Source: Dehalococcoidia bacterium
GTDB lineage: Bacteria > Chloroflexota > Dehalococcoidia > GIF9 > UBA5629
Direction: 5' to 3'
Assembly: GCA_003142375.1 (NCBI GenBank)
Contig: PLME01000024.1
Span: 1-64,000, forward strand
Length of the DNA: 64,000 bases
Numbering within the stretch: position 1 is the first letter of the stretch; each line of letters opens with the position of its first letter. The notes under the pieces are model-generated. The model was given only the letters and a program-made list of their open reading frames with translations. It made no database searches and was not told the origin of the DNA. The translations under genes were made by a program, and so were the position numbers. This document shows positions 17,001 through 26,897 of the stretch, one piece after another.

Positions 17001-18110
17001 CTAGTTAATTACGTCCACAAAGACACGGTTGGATGTAAGTATGCTGCCGGGGGCCAGCTTGTACTTTTTCCCCTTTTTCATCAGCATCTTTTGCCCGGCT
17101 AAATTATTAAGCCGCTCTTCAAGTCCCTTAGACTCATTGAAACCGTAGCGTCTTGCAAGCTGACCAGCATCCAAACCCTCTTCGAGCAGCCGCAATCGCA
17201 GCATGGCCTCCTCCGCCATTTTAGTCTCAACATCTACGATATCTTCGTCGAACCCTACAGCCGCTGGATCATCGATGTATGCCATCAGATCGGAGGCATT
17301 TTTCCACCGTCTTCCACCCATATGTGACGCCGCCGACGGTCCCAGGCCTATATATTCACCACCCCTCCAGTAATTAAGATTATGTAAACATTCCTTTCCC
17401 GGCAGGGCAAAATTGGAAATCTCATAGTGAATAAAGCCGCTCCTTTTCAGAATACCGGACACGCTCTCATACATGAGGGCCTGAAATTCATCGCCGGGTA
17501 AATCGTCGGGAGGACAGGCCGCAAAGGCTGTCCCTTCCTCAATGGATAAACAGTAGACCGAAATGTGGGTCAGCCCGGCACCGATAAGTTTGCGCAGCGT
17601 GTTATCCAAGCTTTCTCCTGTTTGCCCCGGAAGTCCGATGATTACGTCGGCCGAAACATTATCGATGCCGCAGCTAAAGGCGACGTCTACAGCTTTAAGG
17701 GCCTGCGCGCTGCTATGTACCCGCCCGGCTTTCTTAAGTTCATCATCATCAAGAGACTGGACGCCAATTGAAATCCTTTTGAATCCCATATTCCGCACTG
17801 CTTTTAGAAAATCCTCGTCGGCTGATTCTGGATTGGCCTCGATAGTAGCTTCGACTAGACGATCGATCCCCAAATGGCTCTGCAGGCTCTCCATGAGCCT
17901 GGCCAGCCTTCTTGCCCCAAGCAGGCTGGGCGTCCCGCCCCCTACGTACAAGGTTCTAAACGACATGCCGTCGTACTTCTCCGATTCCCGAACCACTGCG
18001 GACACATACCCGTCAATCAAATCGTCCTTGCCCGCCAGTGAATAGAAATCGCAATAAAGGCATTTGCTGATGCAGAAAGGGATATGGATATACAGACCCG
18101 GCATTTGCAT
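17001..18110 (-). CDS. hemW: radical SAM heme chaperone HemW
   Basis: A 369-aa radical SAM protein of the HemW type. The cluster motif CISKCLYC (residues 13-20, CxxxCxxC followed by DFYS) and GGGTPSLL are present, as is the C-terminal winged-helix-like HemW tail. HemW carries heme to respiratory proteins; the oxygen-independent coproporphyrinogen oxidase (HemN) differs by extra cysteines. The start is the ATG at 18110, two bases after the lepA stop, with GAGGAG inside the lepA end. A longer open frame reaches upstream into lepA but has no family support. Confidence 0.92.
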   Translation of the reverse strand: MQMPGLYIHIPFCISKCLYCDFYSLAGKDDLIDGYVSAVVRESEKYDGMSFRTLYVGGGTPSLLGARRLARLMESLQSHLGIDRLVEATIEANPESADEDFLKAVRNMGFKRISIGVQSLDDDELKKAGRVHSSAQALKAVDVAFSCGIDNVSADVIIGLPGQTGESLDNTLRKLIGAGLTHISVYCLSIEEGTAFAACPPDDLPGDEFQALMYESVSGILKRSGFIHYEISNFALPGKECLHNLNYWRGGEYIGLGPSAASHMGGRRWKNASDLMAYIDDPAAVGFDEDIVDVETKMAEEAMLRLRLLEEGLDAGQLARRYGFNESKGLEERLNNLAGQKMLMKKGKKYKLAPGSILTSNRVFVDVIN

Positions 18111-18112
18111 GG

Positions 18113-19903
18113 CTACTCCTCTATCTTCATCAGCGACAGGAAAGCCTCCTGCGGCACTTCCACAAAGCCCACCATTTTCATTTTCTTCTTGCCCTCTTTC
18201 TGCTTCTCCAGCAGCTTCCTCTTGCGAGTAATATCGCCTCCGTAACATTTTGCGATTACATCCTTTCTCATGGGGAAGATATCCGCCCTGGCTATTACCT
18301 GTGAGCCTATAGCAGCCTGGAGAGGTATCTTGAACTGGTGCCTGGGAATGACCTTGCTGAGCTTATATATCAGGGCCCTGCCTTTAATAGAGGCACCTTC
18401 TTTGGGCGATATATAAGACAGAGCATCTACGACGCCGTTATTGACCAGTATATCCACCTTAACCAGGTCTGCGGCACGGTAGCCGTTCATCTCGTAGTCC
18501 ATGCTGGCATAGCCGCGGCTGACGCTCTTCAGCCTGTCGTAAAAATCGGTTATCATCTCGGCCAGCGGCAGATCGTAGACCAGTGTGGCCCTCTTATCGT
18601 CAGGGTGCTCGATGCCGACCAGCGAGCCCCGCTTGGCTTCCGCCAGCTCCATGCATGGTCCCACAAAGCCCGTCGGGACGATCACCCTGGCGCGGATCAT
18701 GGGCTCTTCTATATGGTCGATCTGGCCCTCCGGGGGAAATTTTGAAGGGTTATCCAGCATTTGAATTTCGCCATTATTAGTGGCCACTTTATAAATGACG
18801 GATGGCATGGTTGCAATAATATCCTGTTCGTATTCGCGTTTCAGCCTCTCCAGGGCAATTTCCATGTGCAGCAGGCCCAAGAAACCCATGCGGTAACCAT
18901 ATCCCAGGGCAGCCGACGTCTCTTTTTCAAAAGTAACTGACGAGTCGTTAAGCTTGAATTTCTCCAATGCTGCTCCCAGTTTGGCATAATCGCTGGTGAT
19001 TATAGGGTAAACGCCGCAGTAAACCATAGGCTGAGACATCCTGAACCCCGGAATCGCCGGGACCTCAGGGTGCTCGGCCGATACCACGGTATCACCGACA
19101 TGGATTTCACCGGCGTTCCTGATAAGCGCCACGGTGTAACCCACATCGCCGGCGCTCAAACCGGCCGCCTGCACCAGTCCGAGGCTAAAATACCCCACCT
19201 CTTCCACCTCGAAGACCTTCTCCGTAGACTTAACCATAATTTTATCGCCTGCTTTTAACATACCCGTAAAAACACGCAGGTGCGGGATCACCCCCCGGTA
19301 GGCGTCATAAAAGGAATCGAATATCAGGCATTTCAGCGGGTCCGATGCGTTGCCCTGGGGAGGCGGAACCCTGTCTACGATGGCCTCTAGCAGTTCCAGC
19401 ACACCGGTGCCCTCCTTGGCTGATACGTGCAATATGTCTTCGATATGCAGTCCCAGCATCGAATATAGCTGCAGGCTGCAGTCGTCGACCATGGCATTGG
19501 GAAGGTCGATCTTATTTATTACGGGTATTATCTTCAGCCCGGCATCTAGGGCAAGGTTGGCGTTGGCGATAGTTTGCGCTTCGACGCCCTGCGATGCGTC
19601 CACCAGCAATACGGCTCCCTCGCAGGCCATAAGGCTGCGGGACACTTCGTAGTTAAAATCGACATGGCCCGGCGTATCTATCAAATTCAAGATAAATTCG
19701 TCGCCGCTGGCCGATTTATAGGGGATGCGCACCGACTTGGCTTTGATAGTTATGCCCCTCTCACGTTCAAGGTCCATGCTGTCGAGCATCTGCTCCATGC
19801 TGGCTTTCCTGATCAGCCCTGTCAACTCGAGAATCCTGTCGGCCAGGGTCGACTTTCCGTGATCTATATGGGCGATTATGCAAAAATTACGGATGTTGTT
19901 CAT
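18113..19903 (-). CDS. lepA: elongation factor 4 (LepA)
   Basis: A 596-aa translational GTPase of the back-translocation type. The G domain shows AHIDHGKST (G1), DTPGH (G3) and NKIDLP (G4); the C-terminal LepA-specific domain ends with GGDITRKRKLLEKQKEGKK. The ATG at 19903 gives the family-typical MNNIRNFCIIAHIDHGKST. An in-frame longer form to 19972 is not supported. No strong ribosome site is visible. It is followed directly by hemW, a common order in bacteria. Confidence 0.97.
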   Translation of the reverse strand: MNNIRNFCIIAHIDHGKSTLADRILELTGLIRKASMEQMLDSMDLERERGITIKAKSVRIPYKSASGDEFILNLIDTPGHVDFNYEVSRSLMACEGAVLLVDASQGVEAQTIANANLALDAGLKIIPVINKIDLPNAMVDDCSLQLYSMLGLHIEDILHVSAKEGTGVLELLEAIVDRVPPPQGNASDPLKCLIFDSFYDAYRGVIPHLRVFTGMLKAGDKIMVKSTEKVFEVEEVGYFSLGLVQAAGLSAGDVGYTVALIRNAGEIHVGDTVVSAEHPEVPAIPGFRMSQPMVYCGVYPIITSDYAKLGAALEKFKLNDSSVTFEKETSAALGYGYRMGFLGLLHMEIALERLKREYEQDIIATMPSVIYKVATNNGEIQMLDNPSKFPPEGQIDHIEEPMIRARVIVPTGFVGPCMELAEAKRGSLVGIEHPDDKRATLVYDLPLAEMITDFYDRLKSVSRGYASMDYEMNGYRAADLVKVDILVNNGVVDALSYISPKEGASIKGRALIYKLSKVIPRHQFKIPLQAAIGSQVIARADIFPMRKDVIAKCYGGDITRKRKLLEKQKEGKKKMKMVGFVEVPQEAFLSLMKIEE

Positions 19904-19992
19904 TATTCTATTTAAGCTGGTCGAAATCTCCTGTGTTAATCTTAGTTGGCTTTCGACCCAGGCGCAAGACAATCATTGCTGAGGAGATATAA

Positions 19993-20038
19993 TAACAGCA
20001 GGACAACTCCCTGCCAGCGGGCAGCCGTCCTGCTGTTA
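19993..20038 (-). terminator. hairpin after ppsA
   Basis: A perfect 12-bp stem (TAACAGCAGGAC at 19993-20004 with its complement at 20027-20038) closes a 22-base loop that can form an inner GC stem. On the minus strand the stem is followed by TTATTATAT, fitting a factor-independent terminator of ppsA, 25 bases after its stop. Confidence 0.6.
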
Positions 20039-20062
20039 ATTACCTTCGGATATAACAATCAG

Positions 20063-22357
20063 CTAAGTGCCAGAATTCATTTTGCGCATCATTTTAAGTA
20101 CCATGCGCTGTTCCGCAGCCGCCACATTGTGCCTGGTGACGTTAATAACGTCGGGATTTACCGATACCGAGGTAATACCCCAGTCCACAAGTTTCTCTGC
20201 AAAGTCGGGGTAGTTGGAAGGCGCCTGCCCGCATATCGAGCAGGTAATACCCATTCTACGGCACGTTCCAATAATCTGCCTGATGGCGTCAAGGACAGCT
20301 TTGTCTCGTTCATCATACAACGGAGCGCATACTTCGCTGTCCCTGTCCACGCCCAATACCAACTGGGTGAGATCGTTGGAGCCGATGGATACGCCGGTTA
20401 TGCCCGCCTTAACGTAATCTTCAAGCCAGTAAACCACTGAAGGCACCTCGGCCATAACCCACAATTCCATCTCTCTGTCATCAGCCAGCTCGCTTTTGTC
20501 GATCAATTGCTTGCATTTCTTGAATTCCCAGAGTGTCCTGACGAAAGGTATCATGAGGTGCAAGTTTTTATCCTGTTCCCTTACCTTGGCCAGCACCTTC
20601 AGCTCAAGTTCGAACAGATCGGGATTTATCACATATCTGTAACAGCCGCGGAAGCCTATCATCGGGTTTTGTTCAACCGGCTCGAATTTATCACCGCCGC
20701 GCAGGTTGCGGAACTCATTGGTCCTGAAATCGATGGCCCTGTAAATCACCGGCCTGGGATAAAATGCACGGGTAAAAATACGCAGGTTCCTGACCATGGA
20801 GTCGATGAACTGGTGGCTTTTGCCGTCTTCCATAAGCTGTCGGGGATGCACACCGTCGCAAGCATCTATTACCATGAACTCGGCCCTGAGTAATCCGACG
20901 CCGTCAACATCCTCCTTGGCAATCCTTTCTGCCTCATATGGCATAGCCAGGTTAACATACAGCTTGGTTGCTGTAACCATGGGAGCCGGCCTGGGCATAC
21001 CAGCCATGGCCACATCTTCCGCACTCTTATTCTTTTCCTTCAGTTTTCCTTCATACACAACGCCATGAGTGCCATCTACGGTGACCAGCATTTTGTCCTT
21101 TAAGACTTTAGTGGCAGTCCTGGTACCTACCACGCAGGGAAGGCCCATCTCGCGCGATACGATAGCCGCATGGCAGGTCATACCGCCGCCGTCAGTGACG
21201 ATGGCCGACGCTTTTTTCATCAGCGGCACCCAGTCGGGCGTCGTCATTTCCGCCACCAGCACATCCCCACTCTCGAAACCGTTATCCTGTGTAGGAGTAG
21301 TAAGTACGCGCACTTCACCACTTCCCCTGCCAGGACCTGCGCCAAGCCCCCTGATCAGCTCTTTACCTTCTTCTTCCGTTGTCTCTTCAGAGGTCTTGAG
21401 CAAAGTTGTTATGGGCCTGGACTGTACCATATAGATCTTGCTGCCTTCTATGGCCCACTCGGTATCCTGGGGTCTGCCGTAGTGCTCTTCGATCTTTAGT
21501 CCCAGATTAGCCAGTTCCAGCACTTCGGCTTCGCTCAGCACCTGCTCTTCCGCTTCTTTCTTGGCCAGCTTAACCTCCAGGTTCTGCCCCTTGTCATCAC
21601 GTATGATTTTGAAATTTTTGTGGGATAATCTCATATCTTTGACTTTGAGGGTCGATTTCTCCACTTCATAATAATCGGGCGATACCAACCCACCTACAAC
21701 CACTTCACCCAGTCCGAACGCGCCTTCTATTACCAGGTTGGTCAAATTATTGTTGCTGGGATTAGCCGTAAACATTACGCCCGCTTTGTCCGAATTGACC
21801 ATTTTCTGGATAACTACGGCAATAACAGGCTCATCCAGAAACTCCTTTTTCGACCTGTAAAATATAACCCTGGCGCCGTATAAAGACGCCCAGCATTCCT
21901 TCACTTTCCTGATAAGATCTTCTTTTCCATGCACATTTAAAAAGGTGGCGTTCATACCGGCAAAAGAGGCCTGTTCCGAATCTTCCATGGTAGCTGAGGA
22001 CCTGACGGCAACGAACTGCGCCTTAATGGAGTCCTTTTTCGAAAGCTCTTCGTATGCCTTTATAATCTCGCTCTTAATAATTGAGGGCATGTCTGCACTG
22101 ACTATCATATCCTGTATTTCTTTGGCCTTAGACTGCAGGGCGGACGTGTCATCGACATCCAGACCTTCGATAGCGTGGGCTATCTTCTGCGAGAGACCAC
22201 TCTCAGTCGTGAAAAGCAGATACGCCTGCGCCGTGATAACAAAACCCCCGGGCACCGGGAGCCCCGCTTTGACCAGCTCGCCGAGGTTAGCGCCCTTGCC
22301 GCCTGCTTTATTCACATCAGCTTTACCCAGGTCCTCGAACCATTTAACTATTTCCAT
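20063..22357 (-). CDS. ppsA: phosphoenolpyruvate synthase
   Basis: A 764-aa enzyme that makes PEP from pyruvate and ATP, giving AMP and phosphate. The N-terminal ATP-grasp domain starts GGKGANLGEL. The phosphohistidine domain has GGMTCHAAIVSREMGLPCVVGT, and the PEP-binding barrel ends with SVNPDVINVTRHNVA. The ATG at 22357 is preferred over the TTG six bases upstream because AGGAGG is seven bases before it. It lies beside pfkA on the same strand, so the two directions of the lower glycolytic pathway are encoded together. In an autotroph or acetate user it would feed gluconeogenesis. Confidence 0.95.
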   Translation of the reverse strand: MEIVKWFEDLGKADVNKAGGKGANLGELVKAGLPVPGGFVITAQAYLLFTTESGLSQKIAHAIEGLDVDDTSALQSKAKEIQDMIVSADMPSIIKSEIIKAYEELSKKDSIKAQFVAVRSSATMEDSEQASFAGMNATFLNVHGKEDLIRKVKECWASLYGARVIFYRSKKEFLDEPVIAVVIQKMVNSDKAGVMFTANPSNNNLTNLVIEGAFGLGEVVVGGLVSPDYYEVEKSTLKVKDMRLSHKNFKIIRDDKGQNLEVKLAKKEAEEQVLSEAEVLELANLGLKIEEHYGRPQDTEWAIEGSKIYMVQSRPITTLLKTSEETTEEEGKELIRGLGAGPGRGSGEVRVLTTPTQDNGFESGDVLVAEMTTPDWVPLMKKASAIVTDGGGMTCHAAIVSREMGLPCVVGTRTATKVLKDKMLVTVDGTHGVVYEGKLKEKNKSAEDVAMAGMPRPAPMVTATKLYVNLAMPYEAERIAKEDVDGVGLLRAEFMVIDACDGVHPRQLMEDGKSHQFIDSMVRNLRIFTRAFYPRPVIYRAIDFRTNEFRNLRGGDKFEPVEQNPMIGFRGCYRYVINPDLFELELKVLAKVREQDKNLHLMIPFVRTLWEFKKCKQLIDKSELADDREMELWVMAEVPSVVYWLEDYVKAGITGVSIGSNDLTQLVLGVDRDSEVCAPLYDERDKAVLDAIRQIIGTCRRMGITCSICGQAPSNYPDFAEKLVDWGITSVSVNPDVINVTRHNVAAAEQRMVLKMMRKMNSGT

Positions 22358-22461
22358 GGACAAACCTCCTGAAAGAATCGGACGTATTTAACCTTCATAT
22401 AAAACTGGTGATTTACAACAACCGCCCCGGAATGGGATATTACTACAAGCACAATTCGACT

Positions 22462-23439
22462 CTAAGAGGATAATATCGGCATAATTTTGAGAAAACGATG
22501 GTCTATTTCTTTTTTCTTTTCCCAGGTTTCCTTAAACGGGGTAAGGACTATTTTACCCTTCACCTCACCCACCGCCTGATCGCTCTTGCCTTCCAGAAGA
22601 GCATCGATAGCTGCTACTCCCAGGAAGCTGGCAAGTATTCTATCCCTTGCCGTCGGCGAGCCTCCCCTTTGTATATGGCCCAGAGTACAAAGCCTGCATT
22701 CGATTTTCAATCTCAGCTCAACGTACTTTGCAATATTAATGGTATCTTCCACCTGGTTGCCTTCGGCGACCACTATTATGCTGCTCCTCTTCCCGCTCTT
22801 AAAGCTTTCTTTCAAATTATGGCAAAGCTTCTCCATGTCCATTTTAATTTCAGGAATGATGATTTGTTCCGCACCGCCGGCCAGTCCCACGGCGATAGCC
22901 AGGAACCCCGACTTCCGGCCCATGACCTCTACGAAGAAGACCCTCTCGAACGCGCTGGCCGTATCACGAATGCGGTCTATGGCGTCCAAAGCCGTGTTGA
23001 CGGCTGTCTGGTAGCCAATTGTATAGTCCGTGCCCCATATATCATTATCGATGGTGCCCGGTACGCCGATAAAGGCGATGTCGCTCTCCTGACACATCAA
23101 AGATGCCGCCTGGAACGACCCATCACCTCCTACTACCACACATCCGTCGATGCCCTCGCCCTTCAGAGCATCTATAGCTTTCTTTCTGCCCTCAACAGAG
23201 TACATATCATTGCAGCGCGATGTTTCAAGTATGGTGCCGCCCCTCTGAATGATGTTGGCTACTGAACGCCTATTAAACTTCTGAAAATCGCGACCGATCA
23301 GACCGGCAAATCCCCTGCGGATACCCGTAACTTCAATGCCATGATAAGCAGCGCCTCGCACAATAGCCCTGATGGCGGCATTCATGCCCGGCGCATCTCC
23401 ACCGCTGGTTAACAGACCAATCTTTTTAATTTCCTTCAT
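22462..23439 (-). CDS. pfkA: ATP-dependent 6-phosphofructokinase
   Basis: A 325-aa family A phosphofructokinase. GGDGS at 104-108 has the Gly that fits ATP rather than PPi, and PGTIDND (127-133) has Gly where PPi enzymes carry Lys. The catalytic base is Asp131. The first loop is TSGGDAPGMNAAIR. It phosphorylates fructose 6-phosphate in glycolysis. A promoter lies upstream and ppsA follows after 104 bases, so an operon pfkA-ppsA is possible. Confidence 0.95.
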   Translation of the reverse strand: MKEIKKIGLLTSGGDAPGMNAAIRAIVRGAAYHGIEVTGIRRGFAGLIGRDFQKFNRRSVANIIQRGGTILETSRCNDMYSVEGRKKAIDALKGEGIDGCVVVGGDGSFQAASLMCQESDIAFIGVPGTIDNDIWGTDYTIGYQTAVNTALDAIDRIRDTASAFERVFFVEVMGRKSGFLAIAVGLAGGAEQIIIPEIKMDMEKLCHNLKESFKSGKRSSIIVVAEGNQVEDTINIAKYVELRLKIECRLCTLGHIQRGGSPTARDRILASFLGVAAIDALLEGKSDQAVGEVKGKIVLTPFKETWEKKKEIDHRFLKIMPILSS

Positions 23440-23481
23440 TATGTTAAGCTACTAGATCAAGGTATCAACAATTTAGCACAT

Positions 23482-23509
23482 ATTATACTGTAATAAACGG
23501 TGGAGGCAA
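23482..23509 (-). promoter_or_regulatory. pfkA promoter
   Basis: TTGCCT (23504-23509) and a consensus TATAAT (23482-23487) are separated by 16 bases on the minus strand, 43 bases before the pfkA ATG. Confidence 0.5.
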
Positions 23510-23543
23510 CCCCCTGATGATAATTATAGCTTTTTGTCCCGCT

Positions 23544-25676
23544 TTATTTATGCTGGCTATGTATGGCCTTGAGGTAAAAACGCTCGGTGTACTCCTTGGC
23601 CATCCTGGAAGTATTAAATAGAGGGCTGTTTGAACGCATAGTTTCCTTCATCATCTTGATCCATCCACGAGGCAGGCCTTCGGCATCCCGATCATAATAC
23701 AAAGGGATTATCTGCTCCTCCAGCAAATCATAGATCGATTTGGCAGTTTGATTATCAATGGTGTCAGGATCTCCGCCGCCTCTCTCTTCTACAGCCCATC
23801 CATTTTGCCCATTATAACCTTCGAACCACCAGCCATCGAGCACACTCAAATTCAATGCACCGTTGGCCGAAGCTTTCTGGCCGCTGGTGCCGCTGGCCTC
23901 CATCAACGAGCGCGGCGTGTTAAGCCAGACGTCTACGCCACATACGATGTCACGCGCCAAATGCAAATCATAATCTTCAATGAAAGCGATCCTGCCGCCG
24001 AAATCGGGATCCTTGGCCAGGTTGTATATCTGTTGTATCAACTTCTTTCCGTCTTCATCGCTGGGATGCGCTTTTCCTGCGAAAACGATTTGCACGGGTT
24101 CAAGGTTGCGGTTTAATATCCTCTTGAGCCTGGCAGCATCCCTGAGAATCAAACTCGCCCTTTTATACCCGGTAAAACGCCTGCAAAAGCCAATGGTCAA
24201 CGCATCGTTATCCAGCAACGCCCCCATAGCCAGCGGCTGTATGGGTGCCACTCTGTCCCGCACCCATCTGCGGCGGGCCCTGTAAAGCACGGAATTAATC
24301 AGCTTGGATTTCAGCCAGCGGTGCATGCCCCACAGGGACTCATCGGGGATGAGGAGCATGTTTTGCCACATATCGGGATCGTCCTGGTGTTTCATCCAGT
24401 CATTCCCCATGTACTGTCGGAAAAGCAACTGGTACTGCGGGGCTATCCAGGTCCGTTCGTGGACCCCGTTGGTGATTGATTCGATGGGCACATTGTCCTC
24501 TTCCACATCCGGCCACAAACCATGCCACATCTTCCTGCAAACCTGGCCGTGAAGCTTGCTGACACCGTTTCTAAACCCGGCCAGCTTCAGGCCCAAAACA
24601 GTCATATTAAAAGCCTCATCGTGGCCACCGATCGTCCCCATCTTCAGGAACTGGTCACGGTCCATTTTCAATTGGCTCCAGTAATTATGGAAATATTTAT
24701 CTATGAGCTCCGGGGCGAAAGTATCATTACCGGCCGGTACTGGCGTATGCGTCGTGAATACCGAGGTTTCCTGTACTTTGCTTATGGCCTCTTCCAATGC
24801 CATGCCGTTCTGTACCATTTCCCGGATGCGTTCCATGAGCATAAAGGTGGTATGGCCTTCGTTGGCATGCCATACAGTAGGATTCAGACCGAGCGCCCTC
24901 AGCACCCTGACCCCACCAATGCCGATCACGAGCTCCTGCAAAAGACGTATCTCACGGTCACCGCCGTACAACCTCGCAGACAGATTGCGGTAGGACATTG
25001 GATTCGCATCGAGGTTGGTATCAAGCAAATAGAGCTTGACACGGCCCAGATTCAGCACCCAGGCTGCAACATGGATCGATACATTGTCCAGGGGAACAGA
25101 CACCATCAGCGGTTTGCCGTCGGGAGTGCAGACGCGCGAGACAGCTACCTCATCAAAATCGACCTGGTCGTATACCTCGCTTTGCCACCCGTCCTGCGAT
25201 ATATACTGATGAAAATAGCCCTGCGGGTACATTAAACCCACCCCAACCAGTGGAAGTCCCAGGTCACTGGCCTCTTTGCAGTAGTCGCCTGCCAATACGC
25301 CAAGGCCTCCGGCATAAAGCGGCAGCGAAAAATGTACGGCAAATTCGAGCGAAAAGTAGGCTATTAGCTGATCAGCGCATTCGGGATGAGTTCTTTCAAA
25401 CCAGGTATTGCCGGGTGCTATACTGGTCTTGAAATCAGCTATGGTCTTGTCATACAGACTCAAATAACTGGCATCGCCTGCGCGGGCTACCAGGCGGTAG
25501 TACGGAATATCTTTCAACAGCTTGACAGGGTTGTGCCCGTAGGATTTCCACATGGACCTGTCCAGCACCTTGAAAACTTCACGGGCATCTGGATGCCAGC
25601 TCCACCAGAGGTTATAGGACAGTTGACTAAGCCCTTCAATACGTTCGGGGAGATTGAATCTATTGTGTGATTCCAT
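23544..25676 (-). CDS. glgP: alpha-glucan (glycogen/maltodextrin) phosphorylase
   Basis: A 710-aa GT35 phosphorylase of the short bacterial/archaeal type, with the N-terminal DUF3417 region (LSQLSYNLWWSWHPDAREVF). It releases glucose 1-phosphate from alpha-1,4-glucans using pyridoxal phosphate. The PLP-binding block is EASGTSGQKASANGALNLS near residue 600. It is shorter than animal and E. coli phosphorylases (about 800-840 aa). The ATG at 25676 is used; a TTG six bases upstream is possible. It sits next to pfkA and ppsA, consistent with use of a stored glucan. Confidence 0.93.
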   Translation of the reverse strand: MESHNRFNLPERIEGLSQLSYNLWWSWHPDAREVFKVLDRSMWKSYGHNPVKLLKDIPYYRLVARAGDASYLSLYDKTIADFKTSIAPGNTWFERTHPECADQLIAYFSLEFAVHFSLPLYAGGLGVLAGDYCKEASDLGLPLVGVGLMYPQGYFHQYISQDGWQSEVYDQVDFDEVAVSRVCTPDGKPLMVSVPLDNVSIHVAAWVLNLGRVKLYLLDTNLDANPMSYRNLSARLYGGDREIRLLQELVIGIGGVRVLRALGLNPTVWHANEGHTTFMLMERIREMVQNGMALEEAISKVQETSVFTTHTPVPAGNDTFAPELIDKYFHNYWSQLKMDRDQFLKMGTIGGHDEAFNMTVLGLKLAGFRNGVSKLHGQVCRKMWHGLWPDVEEDNVPIESITNGVHERTWIAPQYQLLFRQYMGNDWMKHQDDPDMWQNMLLIPDESLWGMHRWLKSKLINSVLYRARRRWVRDRVAPIQPLAMGALLDNDALTIGFCRRFTGYKRASLILRDAARLKRILNRNLEPVQIVFAGKAHPSDEDGKKLIQQIYNLAKDPDFGGRIAFIEDYDLHLARDIVCGVDVWLNTPRSLMEASGTSGQKASANGALNLSVLDGWWFEGYNGQNGWAVEERGGGDPDTIDNQTAKSIYDLLEEQIIPLYYDRDAEGLPRGWIKMMKETMRSNSPLFNTSRMAKEYTERFYLKAIHSQHK

Positions 25677-25733
25677 TACCAAACTTTCGCCAATTACAAT
25701 TAATAAAAGCTACTTTTAATAGGGTAATGGTTT

Positions 25734-25763
25734 ATTATAAGGAAAGCACCACCGACTTAGCAA
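25734..25763 (-). promoter_or_regulatory. glgP promoter
   Basis: TTGCTA (25758-25763) and TATAAT (25734-25739) with an 18-base spacer on the minus strand precede glgP by about 58 bases. Confidence 0.5.
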
Positions 25764-25786
25764 TGTACGATCAACGCCCCGATTCT

Positions 25787-25816
25787 TTGAAACCCCTATA
25801 ATTAAAACGGTATACT
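25787..25816 (+). promoter_or_regulatory. hypBA promoter
   Basis: TTGAAA (25787-25792) and TATACT (25811-25816) with an 18-base spacer precede the hypB ATG by about 47 bases. It lies back to back with the glgP promoter. Confidence 0.5.
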
Positions 25817-25863
25817 TAAAAACGCCGCTTCATTCGCAGGCAGATGTTTATCGAGGTAAAGCC

Positions 25864-26535
25864 ATGAAGATTAATGTTATGCAGGACGTATTACAGGCCA
25901 ATGACAGGATTGCCGAAGAAAACAGGCAACTTTTCCGCAAGAACCGCAACCTGGTGCTCAACCTGATGAGCTCACCCGGCGCGGGCAAGACTTCGCTGCT
26001 GGAGAAAACGGCCGAAAAACTGGCCGGCAAGCTCAGGCTCGGCGTTGTAGTCGGAGACCTGGAGACTACCAGGGACGCAGACCGGATCAGTAAATTCAAC
26101 ATCCCGGCCATACAACTCACCACAGGTTCCGCCTGCCACCTGGATGCCAATATGGTAGCCTCAGCTTTGCCTCATTTGCAGCTTGATAAGATAGATATAC
26201 TGGTTGTCGAGAATGTCGGCAACCTGGTGTGCCCGGCCGAATTTATCGTCGGCGAGGACTATAAGATCATGATCCTCAGCGTGACCGAAGGGGACGAGAA
26301 ACCGCTTAAATACCCTCTCATGTTCCATGAGTCGGCCCTGATGCTTATCAATAAGATCGACCTGGTGCAATATACCAACTTCAATCTGGAGGAAGCCCGG
26401 GCTAACGCCCGCAAGATCAATCCCGATATTGACATAATCGAGATCTCCTGCACTAAAGGCACAGGGCTGGATGAATGGATAGCGTGGCTGGAGAAACATC
26501 ACCAGAAAAAACTGGGTGAGCTTTCCCATGCATGA
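25864..26535 (+). CDS. hypB: hydrogenase nickel incorporation protein HypB
   Basis: A 223-aa GTPase that delivers nickel to NiFe hydrogenase. The P-loop is SSPGAGKTS (about 37-45), followed by GDLETTRDADRI, ENVGNLVCP and NKIDL. The His-rich N-terminal nickel store of some HypB proteins is missing, as is the CxxCGC motif. GAGGTAAAG lies before the ATG. It overlaps hypA by eight bases. The Hox-type hydrogenase at the right end of the window is the obvious client. Confidence 0.95.
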   Translation: MKINVMQDVLQANDRIAEENRQLFRKNRNLVLNLMSSPGAGKTSLLEKTAEKLAGKLRLGVVVGDLETTRDADRISKFNIPAIQLTTGSACHLDANMVASALPHLQLDKIDILVVENVGNLVCPAEFIVGEDYKIMILSVTEGDEKPLKYPLMFHESALMLINKIDLVQYTNFNLEEARANARKINPDIDIIEISCTKGTGLDEWIAWLEKHHQKKLGELSHA

Positions 26536-26869
26536 GATGGGCATTGCCCAGAACATCGTCGAAATAGCAGTGGAAGCAGCCAGGAAGGAGGGCGCCTCTA
26601 AAGTCACGCGTATCAACCTTATTTCCGGTGAACTGCGGGGTATCGTGCCTATGCAGCTTACCTTTTGCTTCGGCATTGTCGCCAAAGATACCATGGCCGC
26701 CGGCGCTTACCTGGACATCGAAGAGGTGCCGGTCTCCGGACACTGCAAGAACTGCAACGCCGATTTCTCGGTCGAGGAATATGAATACGTGTGCCCCAAG
26801 TGCGGAAGCCCCAACATAGAGCTCACGGGTGGCACCGAGCTGCGCATAAAAGATATCGAAATAGAATAG
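26528..26869 (+). CDS. hypA: hydrogenase maturation nickel metallochaperone HypA
   Basis: A 113-aa nickel carrier that works with HypB. The start must be the ATG at 26528, giving MHEMGIAQ, because HypA binds nickel through the N-terminal Met-His. The zinc site is CKNC...CPKC near residues 74-93. It overlaps the hypB end, so translation is coupled. hypCDEF are not in the window. Confidence 0.96.
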   Translation: MHEMGIAQNIVEIAVEAARKEGASKVTRINLISGELRGIVPMQLTFCFGIVAKDTMAAGAYLDIEEVPVSGHCKNCNADFSVEEYEYVCPKCGSPNIELTGGTELRIKDIEIE

Positions 26870-26897
26870 CTGTCCCTTTAGAAGGAAAAACGCATTA

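Noticed and set aside
18111-18248. N-terminal extension of hemW into lepA
   Set aside because: The internal ATG at 18110 has a perfect ribosome site and begins the family sequence.
22498-23265. 255-codon frame on the plus strand opposite pfkA
   Set aside because: pfkA fits its family end to end; the opposite frame has no recognisable domain.
24522-25235. 237-codon frame on the plus strand opposite the glucan phosphorylase
   Set aside because: No domain, no ribosome site; the phosphorylase is intact on the other strand.
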